Assembly: GCA_026989405.1 (NCBI GenBank)
Contig: JALSJL010000202.1
Span: 1 to 19,059 of the forward strand
DNA length: 19,059 bases
Direction of reading: 5' to 3'
DNA from: Marinosulfonomonas sp.
GTDB lineage: Bacteria > Pseudomonadota > Alphaproteobacteria > Rhodobacterales > Rhodobacteraceae
This document shows, piece by piece, positions 1-7,813 of this stretch. Positions within the stretch are counted from its first letter, which is position 1. Each line of letters starts with the position of its first letter. A program made the position numbers and the translations under genes. The notes under the pieces were generated by a model. The model did not search any database and was not told the DNA's origin. It saw only the letters and a list, made by a program, of their open reading frames with translations.

Positions 1-2850
1 AAAACCGACTTTCCCATGCGCGCCGGTCTGCCCGGGCGTGAACCGGGCTGGCTGGAGCGTTGGGAAAAAATCGGCATCTACGACCGTCTGCGCGAAAAGG
101 AAGGGCGCGAGCCCTGGGTGCTGCACGATGGTCCGCCTTATGCCAACGGGCACCTGCATATCGGACATGCCCTGAACAAGATCCTGAAGGATTTCGTGGT
201 GCGCAGTCATCAGATGATGGGATTTGATGCGCGCTATGTGCCGGGCTGGGATTGCCACGGGCTGCCGATCGAGTGGAAGATCGAAGAGCAATACCGCGCC
301 AAGGGCCGCGACAAGGACGAGGTGGACGTGGTGGATTTCCGCCAGGAATGCCGCCGCTTCGCCGAGGGCTGGGTGGACATCCAGCGCGAGGAATTCAAGC
401 GCCTGGGCGTCACCGGCAACTGGGCCGACCCCTATCTGACGATGGATTTCCACGCCGAAGCGGTGATTGCCGCGGAGTTTCAGAAGTTTCTGATGAACGG
501 GACGCTTTACCAGGGCTCAAAGCCGGTGATGTGGAGCCCGGTGGAAAAGACCGCGCTGGCCGAGGCCGAGGTGGAGTATCACGACAAGGAAAGCTTCACG
601 ATCTGGGTGCGCTTCCCGGTGCTCGACAGCCCGAATGCGGCCTTGAAGGGGGCGGATGTGGTGATCTGGACCACGACGCCCTGGACGATCCCGTCAAACA
701 AGGGCGTGGTTTACTCGGAAGACATCGACTACGGCGTTTACGAGGTCACCGAGGTGCCCGGCGAAAGCTGGGTCAAGGTGGGCGACCGGCTGGTGCTGGC
801 CGACAAGCTGGCCGAGGGGGTCATGGCATCGGCGCGGGTCGAAGGGTTTACGCGGGTTTCCGATACCGGCGATCTGGCGGGCACGACGCTGGCCCATCCG
901 CTGGCGGGTGCCGAAGGGTCGGGCGGCGAATGGGACGATCCGCGCGATTTCCGCCCGGCCCCCTTTGTCACCGATGACGAGGGCACCGGGTTCGTGCATT
1001 GCGCGCCATCCCACGGGATGGAGGAATTCGAGCTTTACCGCGATGCGGGCATGCTGGAACAGGTGATCACCTATAATGTGATGGAAGACGGATCGTTCCG
1101 TCCCGATCTGCCGTTTTTCGGTGGCAAGCTGATCCTCAAGCCCAACGGCAAGGAAGGCAACGCGAACAAGGCGGTGATCGACAAGCTGGTCGAGGTGGGC
1201 GGGTTGCTCGCACGCGGCAAGATCAAGCACAGCTATCCGCATAGCTGGCGTTCCAAGGCGCCGGTGATCTATCGCAACACGCCGCAGTGGTTCGTGGCCA
1301 TCGACAAGGAGGTCGGTGACGGGCAGGACGAGAACGGCAAGACCATTCGCGCGCGTGCGTTGACCGAGATCGACCATGTGAACTGGACCCCGCCCACCGG
1401 GCGCAACCGGCTTTATTCGATGATCGAGGCGCGCCCCGACTGGGTGCTGAGCCGCCAGCGCGCCTGGGGGGTGCCGCTGACGTGCTTTGTGAAAAAGGGC
1501 GCTCTGCCGACGGATGCGGATTTCCTGCTGCGCGATGCGGCGGTGAATGCGCGTATTGTCGAGGCCTTCGAGGCCGAGGGCGCCGATGCCTGGTATGCCG
1601 AGGGCGCAAAGGAACGGTTCCTGGGCGGAGACTACAAGGCAGATGATTATGAGCAGGTGTTCGATATCCTGGACGTGTGGTTCGACAGCGGCTCGACCCA
1701 TGCTTTTGTCTTGCGCGACCGGCCCGATGGGTCGCCCGACGGCATCGCCGACCTTTACCTTGAGGGCACCGACCAGCACCGGGGCTGGTTCCATTCCTCG
1801 CTGTTGCAGTCGGTGGGCACCACCGGGCACGCGCCCTATCGCGGGGTGCTGACCCACGGGTTCACGCTGGACGAGAAGGGCATGAAGATGTCCAAGTCGC
1901 TGGGCAACACCATCGTGCCGGAAACCGTGGTCAAGCAATATGGCGCCGATATCCTGCGGCTGTGGGTGGCGCAGGTGGATTTCACCAACGATCAGCGCAT
2001 CGGACCGGAGATCTTGAAAGGGGTGGCCGACAGCTACCGGCGGCTGCGCAACACCATGCGCTTCATGCTGGGTTCGCTCTCGGCGTTTTCGGAAAGAGAC
2101 CGGGTCGAGCCGGCGGAGATGCCGGAGCTGGAGCGCTGGGTGCTGCACCGTCTGGCCGAGTTGGACCATCGCATGCGAACGGGCTATTCAGCGTTTGATT
2201 TTCAAAGTGTTTTCAAGGAGGTATTCACCTTCGCCACGGTCGACCTTTCGGCCTTCTACTTTGATATCCGCAAGGACGTTCTGTATTGCGATGGCGACAC
2301 GCCAGAGCGGCGCGCGGCGCGCACAGTGCTGGATACCCTGTTTCATCGCCTCACCACCTGGTTGGCGCCAATGCTGGTTTTCACCATGGAAGAGGTCTGG
2401 TTGGAGAGGTATCCGGGCGAAAACAGCAGCGTTCATTTGCAGGATTTCCCCGAAACACCGGCAGACCTTCTGGATGAAGGGCTGGCCGCGAAATGGGCCA
2501 GAATTCGCAATGTGCGCCGTGTCGTGACGGCTGCACTTGAAGTGCAACGGCAAGACAAGGTCATTGGCTCGTCTCTGGAAGCGGCCCCGGTTGTCCATGT
2601 GCGCGACGCCGACACGCTGGCGGCGTTGAAATCGGTGGATTTTGCCGAAGTCTGCATCACGTCGGCGATCACACTGACCGACACGCCGATCCCGCCCGAA
2701 GCCTTCCGCATGCCAGAAATCGATGGCGTGGGCGTCGTTTTTGAAAAGGCGGCCGGCGAGAAATGCCTGCGTTGCTGGAAAATCCTGCCGGATGTGGGCA
2801 AACACGGCCATCCTGGCGTTTGCGCACGTTGCGATGCGGCGCTCGGCTGA
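1..2850 (+). CDS. ileS: Isoleucine--tRNA ligase (5' end cut off by the window)
   Basis: This class Ia aminoacyl-tRNA synthetase charges tRNA-Ile with isoleucine in the cytoplasm and edits misactivated valine. The frame is open from base 1, reading K-T-D-F-P before the first ATG at 16, so only about 15 N-terminal residues are missing and that ATG is probably internal. The HIGH signature lies at 157-168 and KMSKS at 1885-1899. The long CP1 editing insertion lies between them, including the WTTTPWTIPSN and GTGFVHCAPSHG motifs. The C-terminal zinc knuckle has paired cysteines at 2764/2773 and 2821/2830, as in bacterial-type IleS. The stop overlaps the start of the next gene (TGATG). Codon third positions change character near 2165, from roughly 88-90% to about 60% GC by hand count; see findings. 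Identification is essentially certain. Confidence 0.98.
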   Translation, partial: KTDFPMRAGLPGREPGWLERWEKIGIYDRLREKEGREPWVLHDGPPYANGHLHIGHALNKILKDFVVRSHQMMGFDARYVPGWDCHGLPIEWKIEEQYRAKGRDKDEVDVVDFRQECRRFAEGWVDIQREEFKRLGVTGNWADPYLTMDFHAEAVIAAEFQKFLMNGTLYQGSKPVMWSPVEKTALAEAEVEYHDKESFTIWVRFPVLDSPNAALKGADVVIWTTTPWTIPSNKGVVYSEDIDYGVYEVTEVPGESWVKVGDRLVLADKLAEGVMASARVEGFTRVSDTGDLAGTTLAHPLAGAEGSGGEWDDPRDFRPAPFVTDDEGTGFVHCAPSHGMEEFELYRDAGMLEQVITYNVMEDGSFRPDLPFFGGKLILKPNGKEGNANKAVIDKLVEVGGLLARGKIKHSYPHSWRSKAPVIYRNTPQWFVAIDKEVGDGQDENGKTIRARALTEIDHVNWTPPTGRNRLYSMIEARPDWVLSRQRAWGVPLTCFVKKGALPTDADFLLRDAAVNARIVEAFEAEGADAWYAEGAKERFLGGDYKADDYEQVFDILDVWFDSGSTHAFVLRDRPDGSPDGIADLYLEGTDQHRGWFHSSLLQSVGTTGHAPYRGVLTHGFTLDEKGMKMSKSLGNTIVPETVVKQYGADILRLWVAQVDFTNDQRIGPEILKGVADSYRRLRNTMRFMLGSLSAFSERDRVEPAEMPELERWVLHRLAELDHRMRTGYSAFDFQSVFKEVFTFATVDLSAFYFDIRKDVLYCDGDTPERRAARTVLDTLFHRLTTWLAPMLVFTMEEVWLERYPGENSSVHLQDFPETPADLLDEGLAAKWARIRNVRRVVTAALEVQRQDKVIGSSLEAAPVVHVRDADTLAALKSVDFAEVCITSAITLTDTPIPPEAFRMPEIDGVGVVFEKAAGEKCLRCWKILPDVGKHGHPGVCARCDAALG

Positions 2851-3305
2851 TGGCTGCGATCCTGGTGGATACACCGCTGGGGCGTTTACGGGTGAGCGAA
2901 AGCGGCGGCGCGATCACCGCGCTTGCCTGGGGTGGTGAACCCGACGGTGCACAATGCGCTGTTCTGGACAAGGCACGCCGCCAGTTGGCGGCCTATTTCG
3001 CGGGTGATCTCAGAGAGTTTGACTTGCCCTTGCATGTGGAAGGTTCGGATTTTCAGCGCGCGGTCTGTGCTGCAATGCAGGCCATCCCGCTCGGCGAAAC
3101 ACGCAGCTATGGCGAACTTGCAACTGCCCTTGGGGTGCCGGCACAGGCGGTGGGCCAGGCCTGCGGCGGAAATCCGATCCCGGTGATCATCCCGTGCCAC
3201 CGGGTGCTTGGGGCCAGCGGCCTTGGCGGCTATTCCGGCGCCGGTGGCATCGAAACCAAGGTGGCATTGCTGCGCCACGAAGGCGCAGCGGGGCTGTTGA
3301 TTTGA
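2850..3305 (+). CDS. ogt: Methylated-DNA--protein-cysteine methyltransferase family protein (Ogt/MGMT type)
   Basis: A single-domain suicide repair protein of 151 aa. The family moves the alkyl group from O6-alkylguanine (or O4-alkylthymine) onto an active-site cysteine. The PCHR signature places the nucleophile at C116, followed by the usual GGYSG loop, and the helix-turn-helix tyrosine is in SYGEL (Y87). The position that carries the base-flipping arginine finger (R128 in human MGMT, AARAVG) reads AQAVG here, with Gln at about residue 99. There is no Ada-type N-terminal domain and no AraC domain. The ATG at 2850 overlaps the ileS stop by one base, so translation is probably coupled. Family membership is clear. 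Preferred substrate is uncertain because of the Arg-to-Gln change. Confidence 0.92.
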   Translation: MAAILVDTPLGRLRVSESGGAITALAWGGEPDGAQCAVLDKARRQLAAYFAGDLREFDLPLHVEGSDFQRAVCAAMQAIPLGETRSYGELATALGVPAQAVGQACGGNPIPVIIPCHRVLGASGLGGYSGAGGIETKVALLRHEGAAGLLI

Positions 3306-4138
3306 GCTTTGCGGTCTTTCTCTGGGTGATGGCGGCGGCCTTGCTCCATGCGGTCTGGAACGCGATGGTCAAGACCGGCGACAACAAGCTGACCGGCATG
3401 TTCATGGTGGCGCTCGGAAACGGCGTTCTGGGGCTGGCCGTCGTGGCCACCCGCCCGCTGCCGGGGGCCGATGCATGGGTGTGGATCATTGCGTCGGGGT
3501 TGATCCGCACCGCCTATCTGCTGTTTCTTGGCCATGCCTACGAGCACGGGGATCTCAGCCGCGTCTATCCAATCGCCCGCGGCGCGGCGCCGCTGTTTGT
3601 CCTGCTGGTCAGCGGGTTGTTTCTGACCGATGTGATCACCGGAACCGAACTGGCAGGCATCCTCGTGCTTGGAACGGGCATATTGTTGATGGCGCAGGGG
3701 GCCTTTTCCAACGGCGAAAACCGGCGGCTTGTGCCCTTTGCCATCGGGTCGGCCATGGCCACGGCGGCTTATTCCATCGTTGATGGGATCGGGGCGCGCG
3801 AGATGGGGGACGCCATCGCGTTCACCGGCTGGGCGCTGGCGGCAACGGCATGGTTCTACACCCCGGCGGTGGTGGCGCTGAAGGGCCGCGCGGTGCTGCG
3901 GGCCGATGCGCGCATGTGGCTGTCGGGCAGCATTGCCGGCTTGGCCTCATATGTCGCCTACACGATTGTCGTCTGGGCCATGACCCAGGCCCCGATTGCG
4001 CTGGTGACCGCGCTGCGCGAAACCTCGATCCTGTTTGCCGTGCTGATCGGCTGGCTGTTGTTCGGCGAGCGCATGGGCTGGGGCAAGGCGCTGGCGGCGG
4101 CGCTGATCGTGGGCGGGGCGGCTTTGACGCGGCTCTGA
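3302..4138 (+). CDS. DMT/EamA-family permease
   Basis: An inner-membrane protein of about 278 aa with around ten hydrophobic segments in two similar halves, the drug/metabolite transporter (EamA) layout. The N terminus (AALLHAVWNAMVK) and the segment with YPIARGAAPLFV are typical of the first EamA half. The second half ends ALVTALRETSILFAVLIGW, then FGERMGWGKALAAALIV, like other EamA C termini. The likely start is TTG at 3302, whose last two bases are the first two of the TGA ending the MGMT gene. In-frame alternatives are GTG 3326 and ATG 3329; starts further upstream would read back through the MGMT gene. The substrate cannot be told from sequence. It ends 7 bp from the convergent nuclease-like gene. 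Codon third positions are again about 90% GC here. Confidence 0.9.
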   Translation: MSFAVFLWVMAAALLHAVWNAMVKTGDNKLTGMFMVALGNGVLGLAVVATRPLPGADAWVWIIASGLIRTAYLLFLGHAYEHGDLSRVYPIARGAAPLFVLLVSGLFLTDVITGTELAGILVLGTGILLMAQGAFSNGENRRLVPFAIGSAMATAAYSIVDGIGAREMGDAIAFTGWALAATAWFYTPAVVALKGRAVLRADARMWLSGSIAGLASYVAYTIVVWAMTQAPIALVTALRETSILFAVLIGWLLFGERMGWGKALAAALIVGGAALTRL

Positions 4139-4145
4139 CGCGCCA

Positions 4146-4712
4146 TCACCTGTGGGCGATGTGCCACAGCTTTTTGCGCGCGCCCGGTGGCTCAAGGTGG
4201 CGATAGCACATGTTGTCAAAGAGCTTCCAGTCAAGCGCCAGGCCCCGTTTGACCAGTTCCGCGGCGATATCCCGGCCGTCGGGAAGATAGCACACGGCGA
4301 CCAGCCGGTCATGCGAGCGCTCGCCGGTCAGCTTTGCGGTAATGGTCTTGCCCTTGCACAGGGCGACCATTTCCCATTTTGCCTTTTGTCCCCACGGCTG
4401 ATCCAGTTCGGGCGCGTCGATACCCGCCAACCGAATTCGGGTCTTTTGAATGACGATCGTGTCGCCATCAATGACAAAGCACTTGCCGCGGATCTCTTTT
4501 GCGCAGGTCGGCGCAACGGCCCGGCCCGTTGTTTCGTTGTCTGGTTTCGCCGTCTGGCGCACTGGCTGGCGGCGCTTGGGTCCGGCGTCAGCCGCAGGCA
4601 GCCGCGACCGGCGGGTGCGCGGCCCGGGCGGTGGCGGGGGTCGTGGCGCAAAAACGGATATGATTAGCCGAAAAAACCCCAATGATCCTGCCCTGTCGAA
4701 ACCGGAGATCAT
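4146..4712 (-). CDS. Thermonuclease family (staphylococcal nuclease-like) protein
   Basis: A protein of 188 aa with an SNase domain from about residue 75 to the C terminus. All the catalytic positions known in staphylococcal nuclease can be placed: D82 and D84 in VIDGDT, R94 in RIRL (R35 equivalent), D99 and E102 in GIDAPE (D40 and E43), and R136 in HDR (R87). An active calcium-dependent phosphodiesterase is therefore plausible. Residues 10-24 form a short hydrophobic stretch, then a Pro/Arg-rich linker to about residue 60, so it may be membrane-anchored or exported; this is inference. The start is ATG 4712, with TTG 4715 directly before it. It lies about 19 bp downstream of pcs on the same strand and is probably the last gene of that operon. 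Confidence 0.9.
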   Translation of the reverse strand: MISGFDRAGSLGFFRLIISVFAPRPPPPPGPRTRRSRLPAADAGPKRRQPVRQTAKPDNETTGRAVAPTCAKEIRGKCFVIDGDTIVIQKTRIRLAGIDAPELDQPWGQKAKWEMVALCKGKTITAKLTGERSHDRLVAVCYLPDGRDIAAELVKRGLALDWKLFDNMCYRHLEPPGARKKLWHIAHR

Positions 4713-4731
4713 CAAGGCACAGGATTTTGTC

Positions 4732-5427
4732 CTAAGTTTGGCGTGCCGGGATCAATTGCTGCAGAGCGCCCGCAAACACAATATAGATTGACGTCGCCAC
4801 CAGCCCCCAAAGCGCCCAGCTTTCAGGGTGGAAATCGACCCAGGCGGCCCAGCCGGCAAAGACCGTCCAGGCGAGCGTCATCGGCAAGGAGATGAACCGC
4901 CAGCGTTCGGTGCGCACCGGGTGGATGAATTTCACCGGAATGAACATGAGCGCGGCAAGCACCGCCACGATCACAAGGATGACCCAGAAACTCGGCCTGA
5001 TTGCGAACAGCACCAGGACCACCATGTTCCAGCAGCCTGGAAAGCCCGAAAAGGAGTTGTCTTTGGTTTTCATCCGCGTGTCGGCAAAATACATGGCGCT
5101 GCCAAAGGTAATGACAATGATCGCGATCCAGCCCGTCCATCCTGGCAGCAGCCCGGATTTGAACAGGGCATAGGCCGGGACGAAAACATAGGTCAGATAA
5201 TCAATGATCAGATCCAGCAGGACGCCGTCAAACTCGGGTGCGTTTGTCTTGACCTCATATTTTCGGGCCAGCGGGCCATCTATGCCGTCAACGAAAAAGG
5301 CCACTACGAGCCAGAGAAACATCAGGCTCCACATTTCGTCGACCGCCGCCAGCATCGCCAGCATGGCGAACACCGCGCCGGTGGCCGTCAAAAGATGCAC
5401 CATCAATGCCTTGGTTCGCACGCTCAT
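4732..5427 (-). CDS. pcs: Phosphatidylcholine synthase (CDP-diacylglycerol--choline O-phosphatidyltransferase)
   Basis: An inner-membrane enzyme that condenses choline with CDP-diacylglycerol to give phosphatidylcholine and CMP, the one-step Pcs route found in host-associated and other alphaproteobacteria. The CDP-alcohol phosphotransferase motif is complete in the longer-spaced Pcs form: D47, D50-G51, A54-R55, then twelve residues, G68, D72, D76, followed by DYLTYV. About seven or eight hydrophobic helices follow. I start at ATG 5427 (MSVRTKAL, 231 aa), where resemblance to Pcs proteins begins. An in-frame ATG at 5481 would add 18 residues, but it falls inside a promoter-like hexamer pair (5467-5495). 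The gene follows xerC on the same strand. Function is confident; the start is less so. Confidence 0.93.
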   Translation of the reverse strand: MSVRTKALMVHLLTATGAVFAMLAMLAAVDEMWSLMFLWLVVAFFVDGIDGPLARKYEVKTNAPEFDGVLLDLIIDYLTYVFVPAYALFKSGLLPGWTGWIAIIVITFGSAMYFADTRMKTKDNSFSGFPGCWNMVVLVLFAIRPSFWVILVIVAVLAALMFIPVKFIHPVRTERWRFISLPMTLAWTVFAGWAAWVDFHPESWALWGLVATSIYIVFAGALQQLIPARQT

Positions 5428-5466
5428 GGTGGCTACATGACCGAAATGCCGGTTGGAGACAATGAC

Positions 5467-5495
5467 ATTTGAAATTGCCATTCCGCGACTGTCAA
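5467..5495 (-). promoter_or_regulatory. Candidate housekeeping promoter for pcs
   Basis: On the minus strand TTGACA (5495-5490), a perfect -35 consensus, is followed after exactly 17 bases by TCAAAT (5472-5467), which matches 4 of 6 positions of TATAAT. A transcript would start near 5460, about 33 bases ahead of the ATG at 5427. It would exclude the longer start at 5481. Promoter function is inferred from sequence only. Confidence 0.4.
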
Positions 5496-5499
5496 AAAT

Positions 5500-6423
5500 T
5501 CATGAGGCCCGAGGGTGTGCCTTGCCATACACTTCCATCAAACGGGCGGTATCGACGCCAGTATAGGCCTGCGTGGTTGAAAGCGAGGCGTGGCCCAGCA
5601 GTTCCTGGATGGCGCGCAGGTCACCCCCGGCGTTCAGCAGATGGGTGGCGAAGGAATGGCGCATGGCATGCGGGGTAGCGCTTGCCGGCAGGCCCAGTTG
5701 CATCCTCGCGCGCTGCATGGCCCCGGCGATCTGACGGGCATTCAGCCGACCGCCGCGCTGGCCGCGAAACATCGGTGATCCGGGATCCGCCGGAAACGGG
5801 CAAAGCTGCATGTAACGCGCCACGGCCTGACGTGCGGCGGGCAGAACCGGCACCTGCCTTTCCTTGCCGCCCTTTCCTGTCATCCGCAGCACATCCGGCA
5901 GCGGATGCTGGTCGGCGGTCATGCCCAGAGCCTCGGATATTCGCAGCCCGCAGCCATATAACAGCGTCAGGACGGCCATGTCGCGGGCGGCAACCCAGTC
6001 TTCGCTCGCCAGATCTCCGACCCGGTCGATCATGGCGCGCGCGGCATCTTCAGCAAGCGGGCGGGGCAGTTTTTTCTGAAACTTCGGGGCGCGCGTTGCC
6101 AGAACGGCAGTCGCATCAAACCCTTCGTGGTTCGAGACCCAGCGAAAAAAGGACTTTACCGCCGAAAGCGCGCGTGCCAGCGACCGCGCCGATACGCCGC
6201 GCCCGCGTTCATGCGCCATCCAGGCCCGCATATCCGTAAGTCCGATCTGTCGGAGCTGTGAGGGGCCGACCGGCCCGCCCAGATGAACGCCGAGGAATGA
6301 CAGGAATCCCAGGATGTCGGACTGATAGGCCTTCAGAGTGTTGGCCGCAGCGTTTTGCAAGGCTTTTTCATGCGCCAGCCAGTTGGCAACGGCATCGGCC
6401 GCCGCGGGGGATATGTGCGTCAG
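5500..6423 (-). CDS. xerC: Tyrosine recombinase XerC
   Basis: A site-specific tyrosine recombinase that, with XerD at dif, resolves chromosome dimers before cell division. The N-terminal SAM-like core-binding domain covers roughly the first 105 residues and the catalytic domain the rest. All six catalytic positions are present. Numbered from the TTG at 6360 they are R140 (GLRISEA), K163 (GKGGKER), H231 and R234 (HAMRH), H257 (LGHASL) and Y266 (QAYTG). Homology-like sequence continues upstream of that TTG (ISPAAADAVANWLAHEKAL), but no ATG, GTG or TTG exists between it and the in-frame stop at 6450-6448. I place the start at CTG 6423 (307 aa), which overlaps the TGA ending the DUF484 gene. The conservative alternative is TTG 6360 (286 aa). 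Pairing with an upstream DUF484 gene parallels yigA-xerC in E. coli. Confidence 0.93.
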   Translation of the reverse strand: MTHISPAAADAVANWLAHEKALQNAAANTLKAYQSDILGFLSFLGVHLGGPVGPSQLRQIGLTDMRAWMAHERGRGVSARSLARALSAVKSFFRWVSNHEGFDATAVLATRAPKFQKKLPRPLAEDAARAMIDRVGDLASEDWVAARDMAVLTLLYGCGLRISEALGMTADQHPLPDVLRMTGKGGKERQVPVLPAARQAVARYMQLCPFPADPGSPMFRGQRGGRLNARQIAGAMQRARMQLGLPASATPHAMRHSFATHLLNAGGDLRAIQELLGHASLSTTQAYTGVDTARLMEVYGKAHPRAS

Positions 6424-7142
6424 CTCAGCCAGCGGCGCATCGCCCGTTCAAAGGCGCCACCGAAAAAGGCCAGCAGGTCGGTCCCCTGGGTCGGCTTGAA
6501 CTGATGCGGGTCTTCGCTGCCAAGGGCGAGCATGCCCGGCAGCCGCCCGGGTCCGAAATCGAGCCGCAACAGGGCCTCGGATTGGATCCAGTCCGAGTTC
6601 TCGCCGTAGACATCGTCGGTTTCCGGCTGGATTTGCCGAAGCGTGACCGCGCGCGCAGGGATGTTTCTGCCGCTCGTGATATAGGTGTCGATCCATCCCT
6701 TGTCGACGATTGCAAGAACATCACCAAGCCTGGACAGCGCCGCCATTTCGCCGTCCTGTGCCGTTTCCAGCACGAGGCGCAGGGTGTCGACCCGCATGAT
6801 TTCGGCAACGTCCTGCAGGTCCGTGAGAAAAGAGGTGAACTCCGTGGCTTCAAGAATACGCAAGACAGCGCGATGGATGACGTTTGTTCCCGCCAGGTTT
6901 TCATAGGCCGCGGCGATGACGCTTCTGTGGGTGTCTTCCAGCCGCCCCAGCCGGCTTTCCAGCCTTTCCAGGGCGATCCCGCGCAGGTCGACGACATCCG
7001 GTCCAAACGTCCCCTGATCGGCATGGGCGACTGCGCGCAGAACCTCCCGGTCCTCAAGCACGATCTCGGGGTTGGCCAGGATCAGTTCCCGAATTTCACT
7101 GATGATTTCCGACGATTTCTTGATTTGAGAGTCTTCGCGCAT
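6420..7142 (-). CDS. DUF484 family protein
   Basis: A protein of 240 aa of the DUF484 family, soluble and GAF-related, whose E. coli member YigA is also encoded directly before xerC. Its biochemical role is not established. Residues about 1-45 are a helical N terminus with the family-like IRELILANPEIV segment. A probable coiled-coil helix follows at about 55-85 (LERLESRLGRLED), then a GAF-like domain with DTLRLVLE, and a C-terminal segment with LLRLDFGP, LALGSEDPHQF and FFGGAFERAMRRWL. The ATG at 7142 lies 17 bases after the transaldolase stop on the same strand. Its TGA (6422-6420) overlaps the probable start of xerC, which suggests coupled translation. Confidence 0.92.
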   Translation of the reverse strand: MREDSQIKKSSEIISEIRELILANPEIVLEDREVLRAVAHADQGTFGPDVVDLRGIALERLESRLGRLEDTHRSVIAAAYENLAGTNVIHRAVLRILEATEFTSFLTDLQDVAEIMRVDTLRLVLETAQDGEMAALSRLGDVLAIVDKGWIDTYITSGRNIPARAVTLRQIQPETDDVYGENSDWIQSEALLRLDFGPGRLPGMLALGSEDPHQFKPTQGTDLLAFFGGAFERAMRRWLS

Positions 7143-7159
7143 TCAGACGTGCTTTCGGG

Positions 7160-7813
7160 TCAGAGAATTTTCTGACCCGTTTTTGCCCAGTCTTTCAGGA
7201 AACCGTCCAGCCCTTTGTCGGTCAGCGGGTGGTTTGCCATCGCTTTAATCACATTGGGTGGCGCAGTTGCCACATCGGCCCCGATCAGGGCGGCCTGGCT
7301 CATGTGGTTGGCCGAGCGGATCGAGGCGGCGAGGATCTGGGTGTCAAAACCGTAGTTGTCATAAATCTGGCGGATATCGGCGATCAGGTCCATCCCGTCC
7401 ATGTTGATGTCGTCCAGCCGCCCGATGAAGGGAGAGATGAAGGTGGCACCGGCCTTGGCTGCCAGAAGCGCCTGATTGGCGGAAAAGCACAGGGTAACAT
7501 TGACCATGTTCCCTTCGCCGGTCAGCACCTTGCAGGCTTTCAGCCCGGCCCAGGTCAGCGGCACCTTGACCGCGATATTGTCGGCAATCTTCGCCAGCTT
7601 GCGCCCTTCGGCGATCATGTCGTCAGCTTCAACAGCGACGACTTCGGCCGAGACCGGGCCGGCCACGATCGAGCAGATTTCTTTCGTGACTTCAAGGATG
7701 TCGCGGCCCGATTTCAGGATCAGCGATGGGTTTGTCGTGACGCCATCAGCCATGCCCAGTTCATTGAGTTCGGCGATCGCCTCGACGTCGGCCGTGTCCA
7801 CAAAGAATCTCAT
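7160..7813 (-). CDS. tal: Short transaldolase (TalC/FSA family, transaldolase subtype)
   Basis: A single-domain (beta/alpha)8 enzyme of 217 aa of the small transaldolase/fructose-6-phosphate aldolase family, acting in the non-oxidative pentose phosphate pathway. The Schiff-base lysine is K83 in NIAVKVPLT. Two residues separate the activities in this family: Glu in SAEVVA (E57, Gln in E. coli FSA) and Phe in SPFIGR (F129, Tyr in FSA). Both point to true transaldolase rather than aldolase. The substrate-loop motif GVTTNPSL is intact. Two in-frame ATGs occur. I choose 7813 because the GAGG upstream sits 7 bases before it but only 1 base before ATG 7819. It is the first gene of the minus-strand operon and is divergent from priA. 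Confidence 0.94.
   Translation of the reverse strand: MRFFVDTADVEAIAELNELGMADGVTTNPSLILKSGRDILEVTKEICSIVAGPVSAEVVAVEADDMIAEGRKLAKIADNIAVKVPLTWAGLKACKVLTGEGNMVNVTLCFSANQALLAAKAGATFISPFIGRLDDINMDGMDLIADIRQIYDNYGFDTQILAASIRSANHMSQAALIGADVATAPPNVIKAMANHPLTDKGLDGFLKDWAKTGQKIL

Noticed and set aside
252..977. 241-codon plus-strand frame inside ileS
   Set aside because: It is a Gly/Arg-rich out-of-frame shadow of ileS with no domain-like pattern.
694..2169. Long open frame of 491 codons on the minus strand
   Set aside because: It lies wholly antisense to ileS, which has all its family motifs. In very GC3-rich genes the antisense frame is often open by chance. It ends where ileS GC3 drops, which fits that explanation.
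4152..4667. 171-codon plus-strand frame opposite the nuclease-like gene
   Set aside because: It is antisense to a gene with the full set of SNase catalytic residues and shows no coding pattern of its own.
7160..7813. Fructose-6-phosphate aldolase rather than transaldolase
   Set aside because: The discriminating residues Glu57 and Phe129 match transaldolase, where E. coli FSA has Gln and Tyr.
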